Assembly (NCBI RefSeq): GCF_900128925.1
Contig: NZ_FQUJ01000014.1
Coordinates: 45,228 to 109,227, forward strand
Direction of reading: 5' to 3'
Origin: Modicisalibacter ilicicola DSM 19980
GTDB taxonomy: Bacteria > Pseudomonadota > Gammaproteobacteria > Pseudomonadales > Halomonadaceae
DNA length: 64,000 bases
This document shows, piece by piece, positions 27,430-35,476 of the stretch (position 1 is its first letter; each line of letters begins with the position of its first letter). Made by a program: the position numbers and the translations under genes. Below the pieces are notes generated by a model. The model was given only the letters and a program-made list of their open reading frames with translations. It was not told the origin of the DNA and searched no databases.

Positions 27430-28380
27430 ATGCATTTCAGAACTCATCCGCCTCGCCGGCGCAAACACCTGCCCACGCCGTCGCTGAGAGGCTGGCTGTC
27501 GGTAACGATCATCGCCGTGCTGCTGGTGCTTGCCTCGCCCCTGCGCGCCGCCACCGAGGTAGCCACCCTCGACTGGACACTGGCCGAGACATTGATGGCC
27601 CTGGAGGTCACTCCCCAGGGCGTGGCTCAGGTAGAGGCCTATCACGACTGGGTGGGCTCGCCCGCGTTGCCGGACAGCGTGGCCGATCTCGGCCTGCGTA
27701 GCCAGCCCAACCTGGAACTGCTGGCAAGCCTCGACCCCGACCGTATCCTGATCACCCCCATGTTCGCCGCCCTCGAGCCTCGACTGTCGAGGATTGCTCC
27801 GGTCACCTCGATCGGCATCTACATGACGGATGGCGAGCGCTGGTCGGGGCTGGTCGAGGCGACTCGCGAGGTGGCTGCCCTGGTCGACCGCCCCGAGGCC
27901 GGCGAACGGCTGATAGAGCGCACCGAGACCGCTCTGGCGCGGGTACGAAGGCACCTGCCGGCATCCACATCACCCCTGCTGCTGGTGCAGTTCATGGACG
28001 CACGCCATGTTCGCGTGTTCGGCGCGAACAGCCTCTATCAGGCGGTGCTGGAGCACCTGGGACTCGTCAACGCCTGGCAGGGCACCACCAACCGCTGGGG
28101 TTTCTCGCTGGTCGGACTGGAAGCCCTGGCGACACTCGATGCGCGACTGGTGGTCATCGAGCCCCTGCCCGTGGGGGTACGGGAGCAACTGGACGAAAAC
28201 GGCCTCTGGCGGAGCCTGCGTGCCGTTCGTCAGCAGCGGGTGACCTATCTGCCGCCGGTCTGGAGCTTCGGTGCTCTGCCCTCCGCACGACGCTTTGCCG
28301 AGACGTTGGTCGCGGCGCTGACGGAGGAGCGCGTGGCGTCGTCCGGCGGCCTTCATGGCGAGGGCATTGCCGATGACTGA
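27430..28380 (+). CDS. fhuD: Iron-siderophore substrate-binding protein
   Basis: The 316-residue protein has a long basic N-terminus (HPPRRRKH), a hydrophobic segment (LSVTIIAVLLVLASPLRA) as signal peptide, and a periplasmic-binding-protein domain with DWTLAETLMAL, LASLDPDRILITP and a C-terminal WSFGALPSARRFAETL. This layout fits the FhuD/BtuF class, which picks up the iron-siderophore in the periplasm and delivers it to FhuB. The end overlaps fhuB by 8 bases. The ligand class (hydroxamate) is inferred from the neighbours. Confidence 0.87.
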   Translation: MHFRTHPPRRRKHLPTPSLRGWLSVTIIAVLLVLASPLRAATEVATLDWTLAETLMALEVTPQGVAQVEAYHDWVGSPALPDSVADLGLRSQPNLELLASLDPDRILITPMFAALEPRLSRIAPVTSIGIYMTDGERWSGLVEATREVAALVDRPEAGERLIERTETALARVRRHLPASTSPLLLVQFMDARHVRVFGANSLYQAVLEHLGLVNAWQGTTNRWGFSLVGLEALATLDARLVVIEPLPVGVREQLDENGLWRSLRAVRQQRVTYLPPVWSFGALPSARRFAETLVAALTEERVASSGGLHGEGIADD

Positions 28381-30349
28381 TCTGACCTCCCGCCTGAATC
28401 CAGGGCGAGCCTGCGGAGTGCTGGGCTTGTTCACACTGGTGCTCGTCTGGTTGGCACTGGATAGCCAGCCTGCTTTCGTCGATGCTCTGAGCGCGCTATT
28501 CGCACCGTCGGAAGGTGATATCGAGCAGCTGGTGGCTCACTACAGTTGGTGGCCAAGGCTGAGCATCGCCTTGCTCGCCGGCGGCGGCCTGGCCCTGGCG
28601 GGGGTGCTGATGCAACAGGTGCTGCGCAACCCGCTGGCGGCACCTACGACCCTGGGCGTGGCCAGCGGCGCCAACCTGGCGCTGCTGGCCACGACACTGC
28701 TGGCCCCCGGCCTGCTGGCCTACGGTCGCGAATGGGTTGCGCTGCTCGGGGGCGGGCTGGCCATGGGACTGGTATTCCTCCTCGCCTGGCGGCGTGGGCT
28801 CGCACCGATGATCGTGGTACTCGCGGGCCTGGTGATCAACCTTTACTGCGGGGCGCTGGGTACGGTGCTGCTGCTGTTTCACCAGGAAGAGCTCAAGGGG
28901 CTGCTGATCTGGGGCGCCGGCTCGCTCGCTCAGAACAACTGGGACGGGGTCATGTTCCTGGGGCCGCGTCTGGCATTGGGCGCATTGCTCGCCGTGCTGC
29001 TGCTCAAGCCGCTGGCGGTGCTCGAACTCGATGATGACCAGGCCCGCGGGTTGGGCGTGTCCCTCAAGTACCTGCGCCTGGCAAGCCTCGCGCTCGCGGT
29101 ATTCGTCACCGCCTGCGTGGTCAGCGTGGTCGGGGTGATCGGTTTCATCGGACTCGCCGCCCCCGCCATCGTGCGCCTGCTGGGCGCCCGGCGACTGGGT
29201 GAGCGGCTGCTCTGGGCCACGCTGCTCGGTGCGCTGCTGCTCACCGCCACCGACCTGCTGTTGCAGCGCTTCTCCTCGGCCCTGCCGACATTGATTCCCA
29301 CTGGCGCGACCACCGCTGCCCTGGGTGCGCCGCTTCTGCTGTGGCTGATCCCTCGACTCAAGCTGGGAGGCTCCCGGCCGACGACCGGCATCGGCCGAAC
29401 CCGGCCCGCGGGGCGACGTCTGGCCGCCGGCCTGGCCTTGGCGCTGCCGCTGGCCATGATCGTTGCGCTCCATCTCGGCCAGGCGAGTGACGGCTGGCAC
29501 TGGCTTTCGCCTTTTGGCAACAATACGCCGCTGGAGTGGCGCCTGCCGCGCATGCTCGCCGCCGGCGGCGCGGGGGTCATGCTGGCCCTGGCCGGTACGC
29601 TGATCCAGCGCATCACCGGCAACCCCATGGCCAGTCCCGAGGTGCTGGGCATCAGCGGCGGCACCGCCATCGCGCTGATCCTGGCGCTCTTTCTGCTGCC
29701 GGGCGCCGGACAGCTGACACTGATCGGCATCGGCACCCTGGGGGCACTGATCACCCTGGCTGTGCTTGTCCTGCTCAACTGGCGCAGCGGCTTTCTCCCC
29801 GAGCGGCTGCTGCTCTGTGGCGTGGCGATTACCGCCTTGTTCGATGCCGTCCGAAGCGTCGTGCTTGCCGGCGGCGATCCGCGTGGTCAGCAGATCATCG
29901 CCTGGATGTCAGGCTCGACCTATTACGTCGACCTGCCCACGGCGCTGATCGTCGCCGGTCTCGCCATCCTGCTGGCCTGGGGCGCCCGCTACTTCTCCCG
30001 CTGGCTCGACCTGCTGCCCCTGGGCACGCCCACCGCCAGTGCCCTGGGGGTCGGCATCCTGCGATCGCGCCTGGTATTGCTGGGGGCGGTTGCCCTGCTC
30101 ACTGCCTGCGCCACCCTGGTGGTCGGCCCCTTGAGCTTCGTCGGCCTGCTGGCGCCGCACATGGCGAGGCTGGTGGGCTTCACCCGGGCCCGCGCCCATC
30201 TGATCGGCGCGGCGCTGATCGGCGCCTTGTTGATGATCGTCGCCGACTGGCTGGGCCGTCAGTTGCTGTTTCCTGACGAGATTCCCGCCGGCCTGGTCGC
30301 GTCGCTGCTTGGGGGGGCTTATTTCATGTGGGGGCTGCGCAGGCTGTAA
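28373..30349 (+). CDS. fhuB: Iron-siderophore permease, fused double FecCD domain
   Basis: The 658-residue inner-membrane protein contains two consecutive FecCD permease units of about 325 residues each. Each has the GGGLALAGVLMQQVLRNPLA-type motif (the second copy is LALAGTLIQRITGNPMASPE) and a VVSVVGVIGFIGLAAP / VVGPLSFVGLLAPH motif. Such fusions are the rule for FhuB, while most other siderophore permeases are encoded as two genes, which supports the fhu naming. It should form the channel with two copies of the FhuC ATPase. Confidence 0.9.
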   Translation: MTDLTSRLNPGRACGVLGLFTLVLVWLALDSQPAFVDALSALFAPSEGDIEQLVAHYSWWPRLSIALLAGGGLALAGVLMQQVLRNPLAAPTTLGVASGANLALLATTLLAPGLLAYGREWVALLGGGLAMGLVFLLAWRRGLAPMIVVLAGLVINLYCGALGTVLLLFHQEELKGLLIWGAGSLAQNNWDGVMFLGPRLALGALLAVLLLKPLAVLELDDDQARGLGVSLKYLRLASLALAVFVTACVVSVVGVIGFIGLAAPAIVRLLGARRLGERLLWATLLGALLLTATDLLLQRFSSALPTLIPTGATTAALGAPLLLWLIPRLKLGGSRPTTGIGRTRPAGRRLAAGLALALPLAMIVALHLGQASDGWHWLSPFGNNTPLEWRLPRMLAAGGAGVMLALAGTLIQRITGNPMASPEVLGISGGTAIALILALFLLPGAGQLTLIGIGTLGALITLAVLVLLNWRSGFLPERLLLCGVAITALFDAVRSVVLAGGDPRGQQIIAWMSGSTYYVDLPTALIVAGLAILLAWGARYFSRWLDLLPLGTPTASALGVGILRSRLVLLGAVALLTACATLVVGPLSFVGLLAPHMARLVGFTRARAHLIGAALIGALLMIVADWLGRQLLFPDEIPAGLVASLLGGAYFMWGLRRL

Positions 30350-30376
30350 GCGCAGCGTTCTGAGCCCCTCAATATT

Positions 30377-30395
30377 AATGCGAATATTTATCATT
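30377..30395. promoter_or_regulatory. Fur box before the siderophore receptor gene
   Basis: AATGCGAATATTTATCATT matches 15 of 18 fixed positions of the extended Fur pattern AATGATAATNATTATCATT. It lies 77 bases before the receptor start and after the fhuB stop, in an unusually AT-rich stretch, so the receptor seems to have its own iron-repressed promoter. Confidence 0.75.
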
Positions 30396-30472
30396 GATAT
30401 TTATTTCCGCACTGATACCATCCTGTTCCGAAACCTTTCCCGACTTCGTAACACCAACAAGGAACAAACAGG

Positions 30473-32596
30473 ATGAAGATACGCCTGACCGTCGGTTTGG
30501 CCATGGCGGCAAGTTCAGCCAGCGTGGGCTTGCATGCCCAGGACGCTCGAGACGCCGGGAGCGCTCAAGACACCCAGGACACCATGGTGGTCGTCGGTTC
30601 GCGGACCCCGACGCAGATCAGCCAGATTCCCGGCGCGGTGTGGGTCGTCGACAAGGAGCAGCTGCGGGATCAGATCGATACCGGCGCGGATCTCAAGACC
30701 GCCCTGGGTCGCCTGGTGCCCGGTCTCGACCTGGCGCCCCAGGGCCGTACCAACTATGGCCAGAACCTGCGCGGGCGCAGCGCCCAGGTACTGATCGACG
30801 GCGTATCGCTCAACAGCTCCCGTGGGCTGTCGCGGCAGTTCGACTCCATCGATCCCTTCAACATCGAGCGCGTCGAGGTGCTTTCCGGCGCCAGCAGCCT
30901 CTACGGCGGCGGCGCCACCGGCGGCATCATCAACATCGTCACCAGGAAAAGCCGGTCCGGAGGCCCCGACTGGCGCACCGAGGCCGGTGTCACCAGCGGC
31001 TTCAACGACAGCGACGACCTGGACAAGCGTATCGCCCAATCCGTCAGCGGTGGCAGTGATCGCCTGCGGGCCTATCTCGGCGTGGCCTACGAAGACAACG
31101 GCCGTCACTACGATGCCAACGGTGACGAGATCTTCCCCGACCTCGCCCAGACCGACCTGCAGGACAATCGCAGCATCGACGTGCTGGGCAAGCTGACCTT
31201 CGATCTGGATGCGGATCAAACCCTGGAGCTGACCACGCAACTCTATCGTTCGGGATACGAAGGAGATCGCGGCGTCTACTTTCCCAACCTGGAGGCGGCA
31301 GAGCCCAATCTGGAAGATGCCGAGATCAGAAATGGCTATCGCTCCGACCGCGACCCGGCGACAGACCGCACGATGGCCAACCTGCAGTACCACCATGCGA
31401 ACCTGCTGGGACAGAACTTCTATCTGCAGGCCTATCATCGCGAGGAGGAAGCCAGCTTCCAGGCCTTCCCCTATCCGGTGGCGGAGGGCAGCGAGTTTCG
31501 CGCCTCCAAGCAGAACACCGACCTGAGTGGTGCCAAGGCACTGTTCGACGCCGAATTGACCGACACGATCGATCTGACCTATGGCCTGGACGTGGATCGT
31601 GAACGCTTCGATGCCAGCCAGATGTACTTTGACAAAGGGCTCAGCGATGCCAGCGGCGGCCTGGTGCAGGAAGAAGCCAGCATCGAGCCGCGCTACCCCG
31701 GCTATCAGGTCGATGGCATCTCCGGTTTCGCCCAGGGCGACTGGCAGGTGACCGAAGGCCTCAAGCTGTCCGCCGGCGTGCGTCGTCAGCACATGGACGT
31801 CGAGATCGATGACTTCCAGGGCATCCCCGGTGGCGAGAACGACTACGATGCCACCCTGGTCAACGCCGGGGCCCTCTACGATTTCGGCAACGGCCACCAG
31901 AACTGGCTGCAGTTCAGTCAGGGCTTCGAGCTGCCCGACCCGGCCAAGTATTACGGCAAGAGCCCGGAGGTCAGTGTCAGCGAGAACCCGCTCGATGCGA
32001 TCAAGACCGACCAGGTGGAACTCGGCTGGCGCTACAACGGCGCCGACTGGTCGACCCAGGCCGCCATCTACTACGCCTGGTCCGACAAGGCCATCGAGAA
32101 TGACGAGAATCTGAACGTCAGCGTGATTGATCAGAAGAAGCGCGACTACGGCTTCGAGGGCGCTGCCACCCGCTACTTCGACAACGGTTTCGAGGCCGGC
32201 GGCACCTTGCACCTGGTGCGCTCCGAGCAGGAGAACGAAGAAGGTGATTGGGAGAAACGTGACGCGCGCTATGCCTCACTCTCCTCGGCCACCGCCTTCG
32301 TCGGCTGGTCGGATTTCGAGCGCTCGGCGCGACTGCAAGCCAACCATGCCTTCGACCTGGAAGACGACGAGGATCGCGAGATCGACGGCTATACCACCCT
32401 GGATCTGGCGCTGAGCCAGCAGACGGGCTTCGGCAAGCTGAGCCTCGGCGTGCAGAACCTGCTGAACAAGGAGTATTCCACCGTATGGGGACAGCGCGCG
32501 GCGATGTTCTACTCGCCCTACTACGGGCCGGAATATCTCTACGACTATCAGGGTCGTGGTCGTACCTATAGCCTGAGCTGGTCCATGGACTACTGA
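30473..32596 (+). CDS. TonB-dependent siderophore receptor (outer membrane)
   Basis: The 707-residue receptor has a signal peptide (cut near LHAQD), a TonB box in DTMVVVGSR, a plug domain with QVLIDGVSLN and ERVEVLSGASSLYGGGATGG, and a 22-strand barrel ending in GRTYSLSWSMDY. The NLRGR, LIDGV and GGIINIVT motifs are typical of siderophore receptors; overall it resembles the IutA/hydroxamate group. The final residue is Tyr, also accepted by the barrel assembly signal. It has its own Fur box. Its TGA stop is one copy of the target duplication of MITE-like element C. Confidence 0.88.
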   Translation: MKIRLTVGLAMAASSASVGLHAQDARDAGSAQDTQDTMVVVGSRTPTQISQIPGAVWVVDKEQLRDQIDTGADLKTALGRLVPGLDLAPQGRTNYGQNLRGRSAQVLIDGVSLNSSRGLSRQFDSIDPFNIERVEVLSGASSLYGGGATGGIINIVTRKSRSGGPDWRTEAGVTSGFNDSDDLDKRIAQSVSGGSDRLRAYLGVAYEDNGRHYDANGDEIFPDLAQTDLQDNRSIDVLGKLTFDLDADQTLELTTQLYRSGYEGDRGVYFPNLEAAEPNLEDAEIRNGYRSDRDPATDRTMANLQYHHANLLGQNFYLQAYHREEEASFQAFPYPVAEGSEFRASKQNTDLSGAKALFDAELTDTIDLTYGLDVDRERFDASQMYFDKGLSDASGGLVQEEASIEPRYPGYQVDGISGFAQGDWQVTEGLKLSAGVRRQHMDVEIDDFQGIPGGENDYDATLVNAGALYDFGNGHQNWLQFSQGFELPDPAKYYGKSPEVSVSENPLDAIKTDQVELGWRYNGADWSTQAAIYYAWSDKAIENDENLNVSVIDQKKRDYGFEGAATRYFDNGFEAGGTLHLVRSEQENEEGDWEKRDARYASLSSATAFVGWSDFERSARLQANHAFDLEDDEDREIDGYTTLDLALSQQTGFGKLSLGVQNLLNKEYSTVWGQRAAMFYSPYYGPEYLYDYQGRGRTYSLSWSMDY

Positions 32597-32740
32597 GAGG
32601 GTGTCTACAAAATGCCTGCACTCGGCAATACAACGTTGAAATTGGCCTCAAAATGCTCATTTACCCCGCGTAAACTGCGCTTTTTCGTTCAATTTCGCCT
32701 TGTCTTGCCTTCGTTCGCCTGTTTTGTAAACACCCTCTGA
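32594..32740 (+). mobile_element. MITE-like element, family 2, inserted at the receptor stop codon
   Basis: A 141-bp palindromic element (32597-32737) has terminal inverted repeats GAGGGTGTCTACAAAA and GAGGGTGTTTACAAAA (15 of 16 identical, read inward). It is flanked by the direct repeat TGA at 32594-32596 and 32738-32740. The left TGA is the stop codon of the receptor gene. The centre contains TTTACCCCGCGTAAA, itself palindromic, so the element should fold as one long hairpin when transcribed. There is no transposase. Its ends differ from those of the family 1 elements. Confidence 0.8.
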
Positions 32741-32773
32741 GGAATTACTGAAATACGCTGAAGCCGAGGGGAG

Positions 32774-33553
32774 ATGCCGAAGATGGCCCAGGACAATAGC
32801 CAGCGCGAATCGGCCAAGACGCTTGCGCAGTGCTATACCGGGCCCTTCGCCGCGGCCGACCCTCCGGCCATGACGATCTCGCCGCCGTCGGAAGCCATTC
32901 CGGCGGCGGAACTGCTCGATCCTCACGCACTGGCGCAGCTGCTGGGGCGGTTCGGCAAGGGGTATGCCGAGCAGGACATCCGCGGGGTCGCGAGCCAGTG
33001 GTCCAAGTGGTATTTCGCAGCCGTTCTGGTGCCGGCGCTGCTTGCCGATCTTCTGCTGCGCCGTGAGTTGCCCCTGGCGCTCGAGCGCTTGTTCCTGTTG
33101 CTGACCGATGACGGCCGGGTCGAGCGCCTGTGCCTGGGCGACACGGGTCGATCGTTGCCCGGTGCGGTGGGCGGGCAGCGCTTCATCGCGCTGCTCGATG
33201 ACAACCTGGCCCCGCTCATCGAGGCCCTATCGATGCTCTCCGGCGCCTCGCCCCGGGTCTTCTGGAGCAACGCCGGCAATGTCTTCGAAAACATCCTGAA
33301 TCAGCTGGAGCAGCATCCCGACGCCGATCCCGGCGCTACGGAACCAGCCCGTCACCTGCTCGAACGATCATGCCTGACGGACGGCAGGCGCAATCCCCTG
33401 TATCGACCGGTGCGCTACGTCACCCAGCCGGACGGCACTACCAGTCGCCAACGCCGCCTGTGCTGCATTCGCTACCTGATCCCCGAGCTCGACTACTGCG
33501 GCAACTGCCCGCTGACTCACCGCCCCGCAAGGGTGTGCAGAAGCGGGCGTTGA
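32774..33553 (+). CDS. fhuF: FhuF-like siderophore-iron reductase
   Basis: The 259-residue cytoplasmic protein ends with the FhuF iron-sulfur signature CCIRYLIPELDYCGNCP, in which four cysteines hold an unusual [2Fe-2S] cluster. Upstream is the family region with LLLTDDGRVERLCLGD. FhuF proteins reduce Fe(III) in imported hydroxamate siderophores so that iron is released. The position after the receptor, with only element C between, supports this. Both MPKMAQDN starts are possible; the first is given. It converges with fliA 9 bases later, with no terminator seen. Confidence 0.88.
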   Translation: MPKMAQDNSQRESAKTLAQCYTGPFAAADPPAMTISPPSEAIPAAELLDPHALAQLLGRFGKGYAEQDIRGVASQWSKWYFAAVLVPALLADLLLRRELPLALERLFLLLTDDGRVERLCLGDTGRSLPGAVGGQRFIALLDDNLAPLIEALSMLSGASPRVFWSNAGNVFENILNQLEQHPDADPGATEPARHLLERSCLTDGRRNPLYRPVRYVTQPDGTTSRQRRLCCIRYLIPELDYCGNCPLTHRPARVCRSGR

Positions 33554-33562
33554 TGGCGACCC

Positions 33563-34264
33563 TTACGCTGCCGCCAGCTTGCCCCTCAGGCGTGCCACCG
33601 CCTGGCTGTGCAACTGGCATACCCGGGATTCACTGACGCCCAGTACCGCACCGATCTCCTTGAGGTTGAGCTCTTCCTGGTAATAGAGACCCAGCAACAG
33701 CTTCTCGCGCTCGGGCAGGCGCTCGATCGCCGCGACCAGGCGGTCGCGCTGCTCGCTGCTGACCAGGGCGTCGAAGGGCGATTTCGGGGCTCCAGGGCCG
33801 CCGTCCGGCTCTTCACCATCGAGAAACACGTCATCGTAGCCGATTAGATGCCCACCGTTGGTATCAGCCAGGCGCTGGCGGTACTCTTCCATGCTCAGCG
33901 ACAGGGCTTCGGCAATCTCCCGCTCTTCCGCCGGCCGGCCGAGTTCCTGTTCCAGACGGCGCAGGGTCTCGTCGATTTCTCGGGCGTTGCGGCGCACGCT
34001 GCGCGGTACCCAGTCGCGGCTGCGCAGTTCGTCGATCATCGCGCCGCGGATGCGCTGGCTGGCATAGGTGGTGAAGCTGGCCCCCTGGCAGGCATCGTCG
34101 CGATTCAGGCAGTCCAGCAGCCCTACCATGCCTGCCTGGATCAGATCGTCGAGCTCGACACTGGCCGGGAGCTTGACCTGCAGCGACAGCGCCTGCCGCC
34201 GCACGATGGGTAGATACTGATCGAGTACTGCGCGTTGGTCGATTTTGCCTTGTGCCGTATACAT
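33563..34264 (-). CDS. fliA: Flagellar sigma factor 28 (FliA)
   Basis: The 233-residue sigma-70-family protein has regions 2 (LDDLIQAGMVGLLDCLNR and YASQRIRGAMIDELRSRDW), 3 (VRRNAREIDETLRRLEQELG) and 4 (LPEREKLLLGLYYQEELNLKEIG). It directs RNA polymerase to class 3 flagellar promoters, of which four can be read in this window. The start was chosen at MYTAQGK, where homologues begin. It is the last gene of the flhBAFGE run, unlike in E. coli where fliA lies elsewhere. The anti-sigma factor FlgM is not in the window. Confidence 0.93.
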   Translation of the reverse strand: MYTAQGKIDQRAVLDQYLPIVRRQALSLQVKLPASVELDDLIQAGMVGLLDCLNRDDACQGASFTTYASQRIRGAMIDELRSRDWVPRSVRRNAREIDETLRRLEQELGRPAEEREIAEALSLSMEEYRQRLADTNGGHLIGYDDVFLDGEEPDGGPGAPKSPFDALVSSEQRDRLVAAIERLPEREKLLLGLYYQEELNLKEIGAVLGVSESRVCQLHSQAVARLRGKLAAA

Positions 34265-34397
34265 CCCACATGCCTCGAACTGTCGAAGGGCGACAGCCCC
34301 GCTACCGCATAGGGTCACTGTCGATGGTGCTATTATTGCGCCCCGCGAGTCTCCACCAAGCGACAAATACCCCATGAAGGCGCAAGCTATTCATGCT

Positions 34398-34547
34398 TTA
34401 GGGAATCACTGCATAAATGCCTACACGAACGAATTGCTGCGTTGCGCGGTGCTCGAAAACTCGCCTAACCTCATGTTATGTCTCGCTTTCTGCGCTCCGT
34501 GCGCCTTGCACTTCATTTCGCTCGGCGATTTATTCAGCAATTCCTTA
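34398..34547 (+). mobile_element. MITE-like element, family 1, copy B, inserted at the flhE stop codon
   Basis: A 144-bp element (34401-34544) has ends GGGAATCACTGCATAAAT and GGAATTGCTGAATAAAT (read inward), flanked by the direct repeat TTA at 34398-34400 and 34545-34547. On the minus strand the second TTA is the TAA stop of flhE. It is a diverged copy of element A, shorter mainly through an about 10-base difference near the right end. It fills half of the 280-base gap between flhE and fliA and may contain signals that affect fliA expression. Confidence 0.78.
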
Positions 34548-34982
34548 GGGGAGATCGGCGTTCGAACGGTAATCGACGATGACCTGCAGGCCTCGAAGCC
34601 GAAATGGCGTGTCGGCATGGGCCTCGGCGGGCAGACGAAACAGGAAGTACAGCGGTTGATCGGCGGCCAATCCCGCCAATGCTTCGCTGGCGCCTCGTGC
34701 CATGGAAAGCGGAAGGCAGCGCCGGTGGCACAGCCACGCCTCGAGCAAGGGCTGATCGACCGGCGGCTCGAAGCGCCAGGCCACGCGACGGATGCGTGCA
34801 TCGGAGGGTAATCGCCCAGGCGGCGCGATGGCTGCCGATTTCGCCACACGCCCCGGGGTGAACAGACGCACGCTTGGCGCGTCTCCCACCCAGCTTCCCG
34901 AGTCGGCCTGGGCAGGAGGCAGCATCAGCAGTCCCAGGAGCAGTGCAAGCAGAGAGTGACGAGCCGCTGAACAGCGCTTCAT
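34545..34982 (-). CDS. flhE: Flagellar protein FlhE
   Basis: The 145-residue protein has a signal peptide (LLALLLGLLMLPPAQA) and a small periplasmic domain. It aligns by eye with enteric FlhE: GSWVGDAPSVRLFTPGR, RVAWRFEPP, a cysteine pair in LCHRRCLPL, and QVIVDYR at the end. FlhE is needed in Salmonella and E. coli to keep the flagellar export gate from leaking protons. It follows flhA in enterics; here the flhF and flhG-like genes lie between. The start overlaps the upstream gene as ATGA. The TAA stop is also the target duplication of MITE copy B. Confidence 0.8.
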   Translation of the reverse strand: MKRCSAARHSLLALLLGLLMLPPAQADSGSWVGDAPSVRLFTPGRVAKSAAIAPPGRLPSDARIRRVAWRFEPPVDQPLLEAWLCHRRCLPLSMARGASEALAGLAADQPLYFLFRLPAEAHADTPFRLRGLQVIVDYRSNADLP

Positions 34983-35476
34983 GGGCAGGCGCGGCGTGAC
35001 TTGGGCGGCGCGATCACCAGCAACTGCACCCCCAGGAAGAGCGCGGCAGCCTGCTGCAGGTTATCGAGCAAGCCCGCTCGGGACGGCAAGGTAGGATGGA
35101 CCAGCAGCAGGCGCCTGGGACCGCCTTGCTGAACCATGCGCTTGAGAATTGCATAACCGCGGCGAAAGCCGTCCGGGTCGTCGCCGACCCACAGCGCCCA
35201 ACGCGTTTGCTGGCTGGCCAGGGTCGAGAAATGCGGACTGTTCACCGAGAGTGCCACGATGCGCCAGGTGGCGGGATCGCCAACCCAGCGCTGACCCTGC
35301 TCGTGCCAGCGCATGAGCGCCTCGCCGACCGGCGTGACATCCGCCTCGGCGCCCCGGGGGAGACCCAGGGTCACCAGGACCCGGGATGGCGACCCCGTCG
35401 TGGCCGCCTGGCGAGGCGGCGCTTGGGTCTCGGCCCAGCGTCGCAAGCCTGCCGCCTGATCGACCTGACTCACCAC
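34979..35476 (-). CDS. FlhG-like protein without P-loop, retaining the FlhF-activator motif
   Basis: The 165-residue protein occupies the flhG position between flhF and flhE. Its N-terminus contains DQAAGLRR, which fits the DQAxxLR motif that FlhG uses to activate FlhF GTPase. The second half (WALWVGDDPDGFRRGYAILK, then RLLLVHPTLPSRAGLLDNLQ and FLGVQLLVIAPP) resembles the C-terminal part of the FlhG/MinD fold. The expected KGGVGKT loop is missing: at that place stands VLVTLGLPRGAEADVT, and about 100 residues are absent compared with normal FlhG. It starts at GTG overlapping the flhF stop and ends overlapping flhE. I infer an ATP-independent FlhF partner. An unrelated protein is possible but less likely. 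Confidence 0.6.
   Translation of the reverse strand: MVSQVDQAAGLRRWAETQAPPRQAATTGSPSRVLVTLGLPRGAEADVTPVGEALMRWHEQGQRWVGDPATWRIVALSVNSPHFSTLASQQTRWALWVGDDPDGFRRGYAILKRMVQQGGPRRLLLVHPTLPSRAGLLDNLQQAAALFLGVQLLVIAPPKSRRACP

Noticed and set aside
32597..32737. Simple terminator of the receptor gene
   Set aside because: The inverted repeats are at the outer ends of 141 bp, with a TGA duplication outside them, which fits a mobile element. A terminator function is still possible as a side effect.
34979..35476. Frameshifted or truncated normal flhG
   Set aside because: No KGGVGKT or other MinD motif is present in any nearby frame. The gene overlaps its neighbours on both sides with intact signals, so it reads as a short gene rather than a broken long one.
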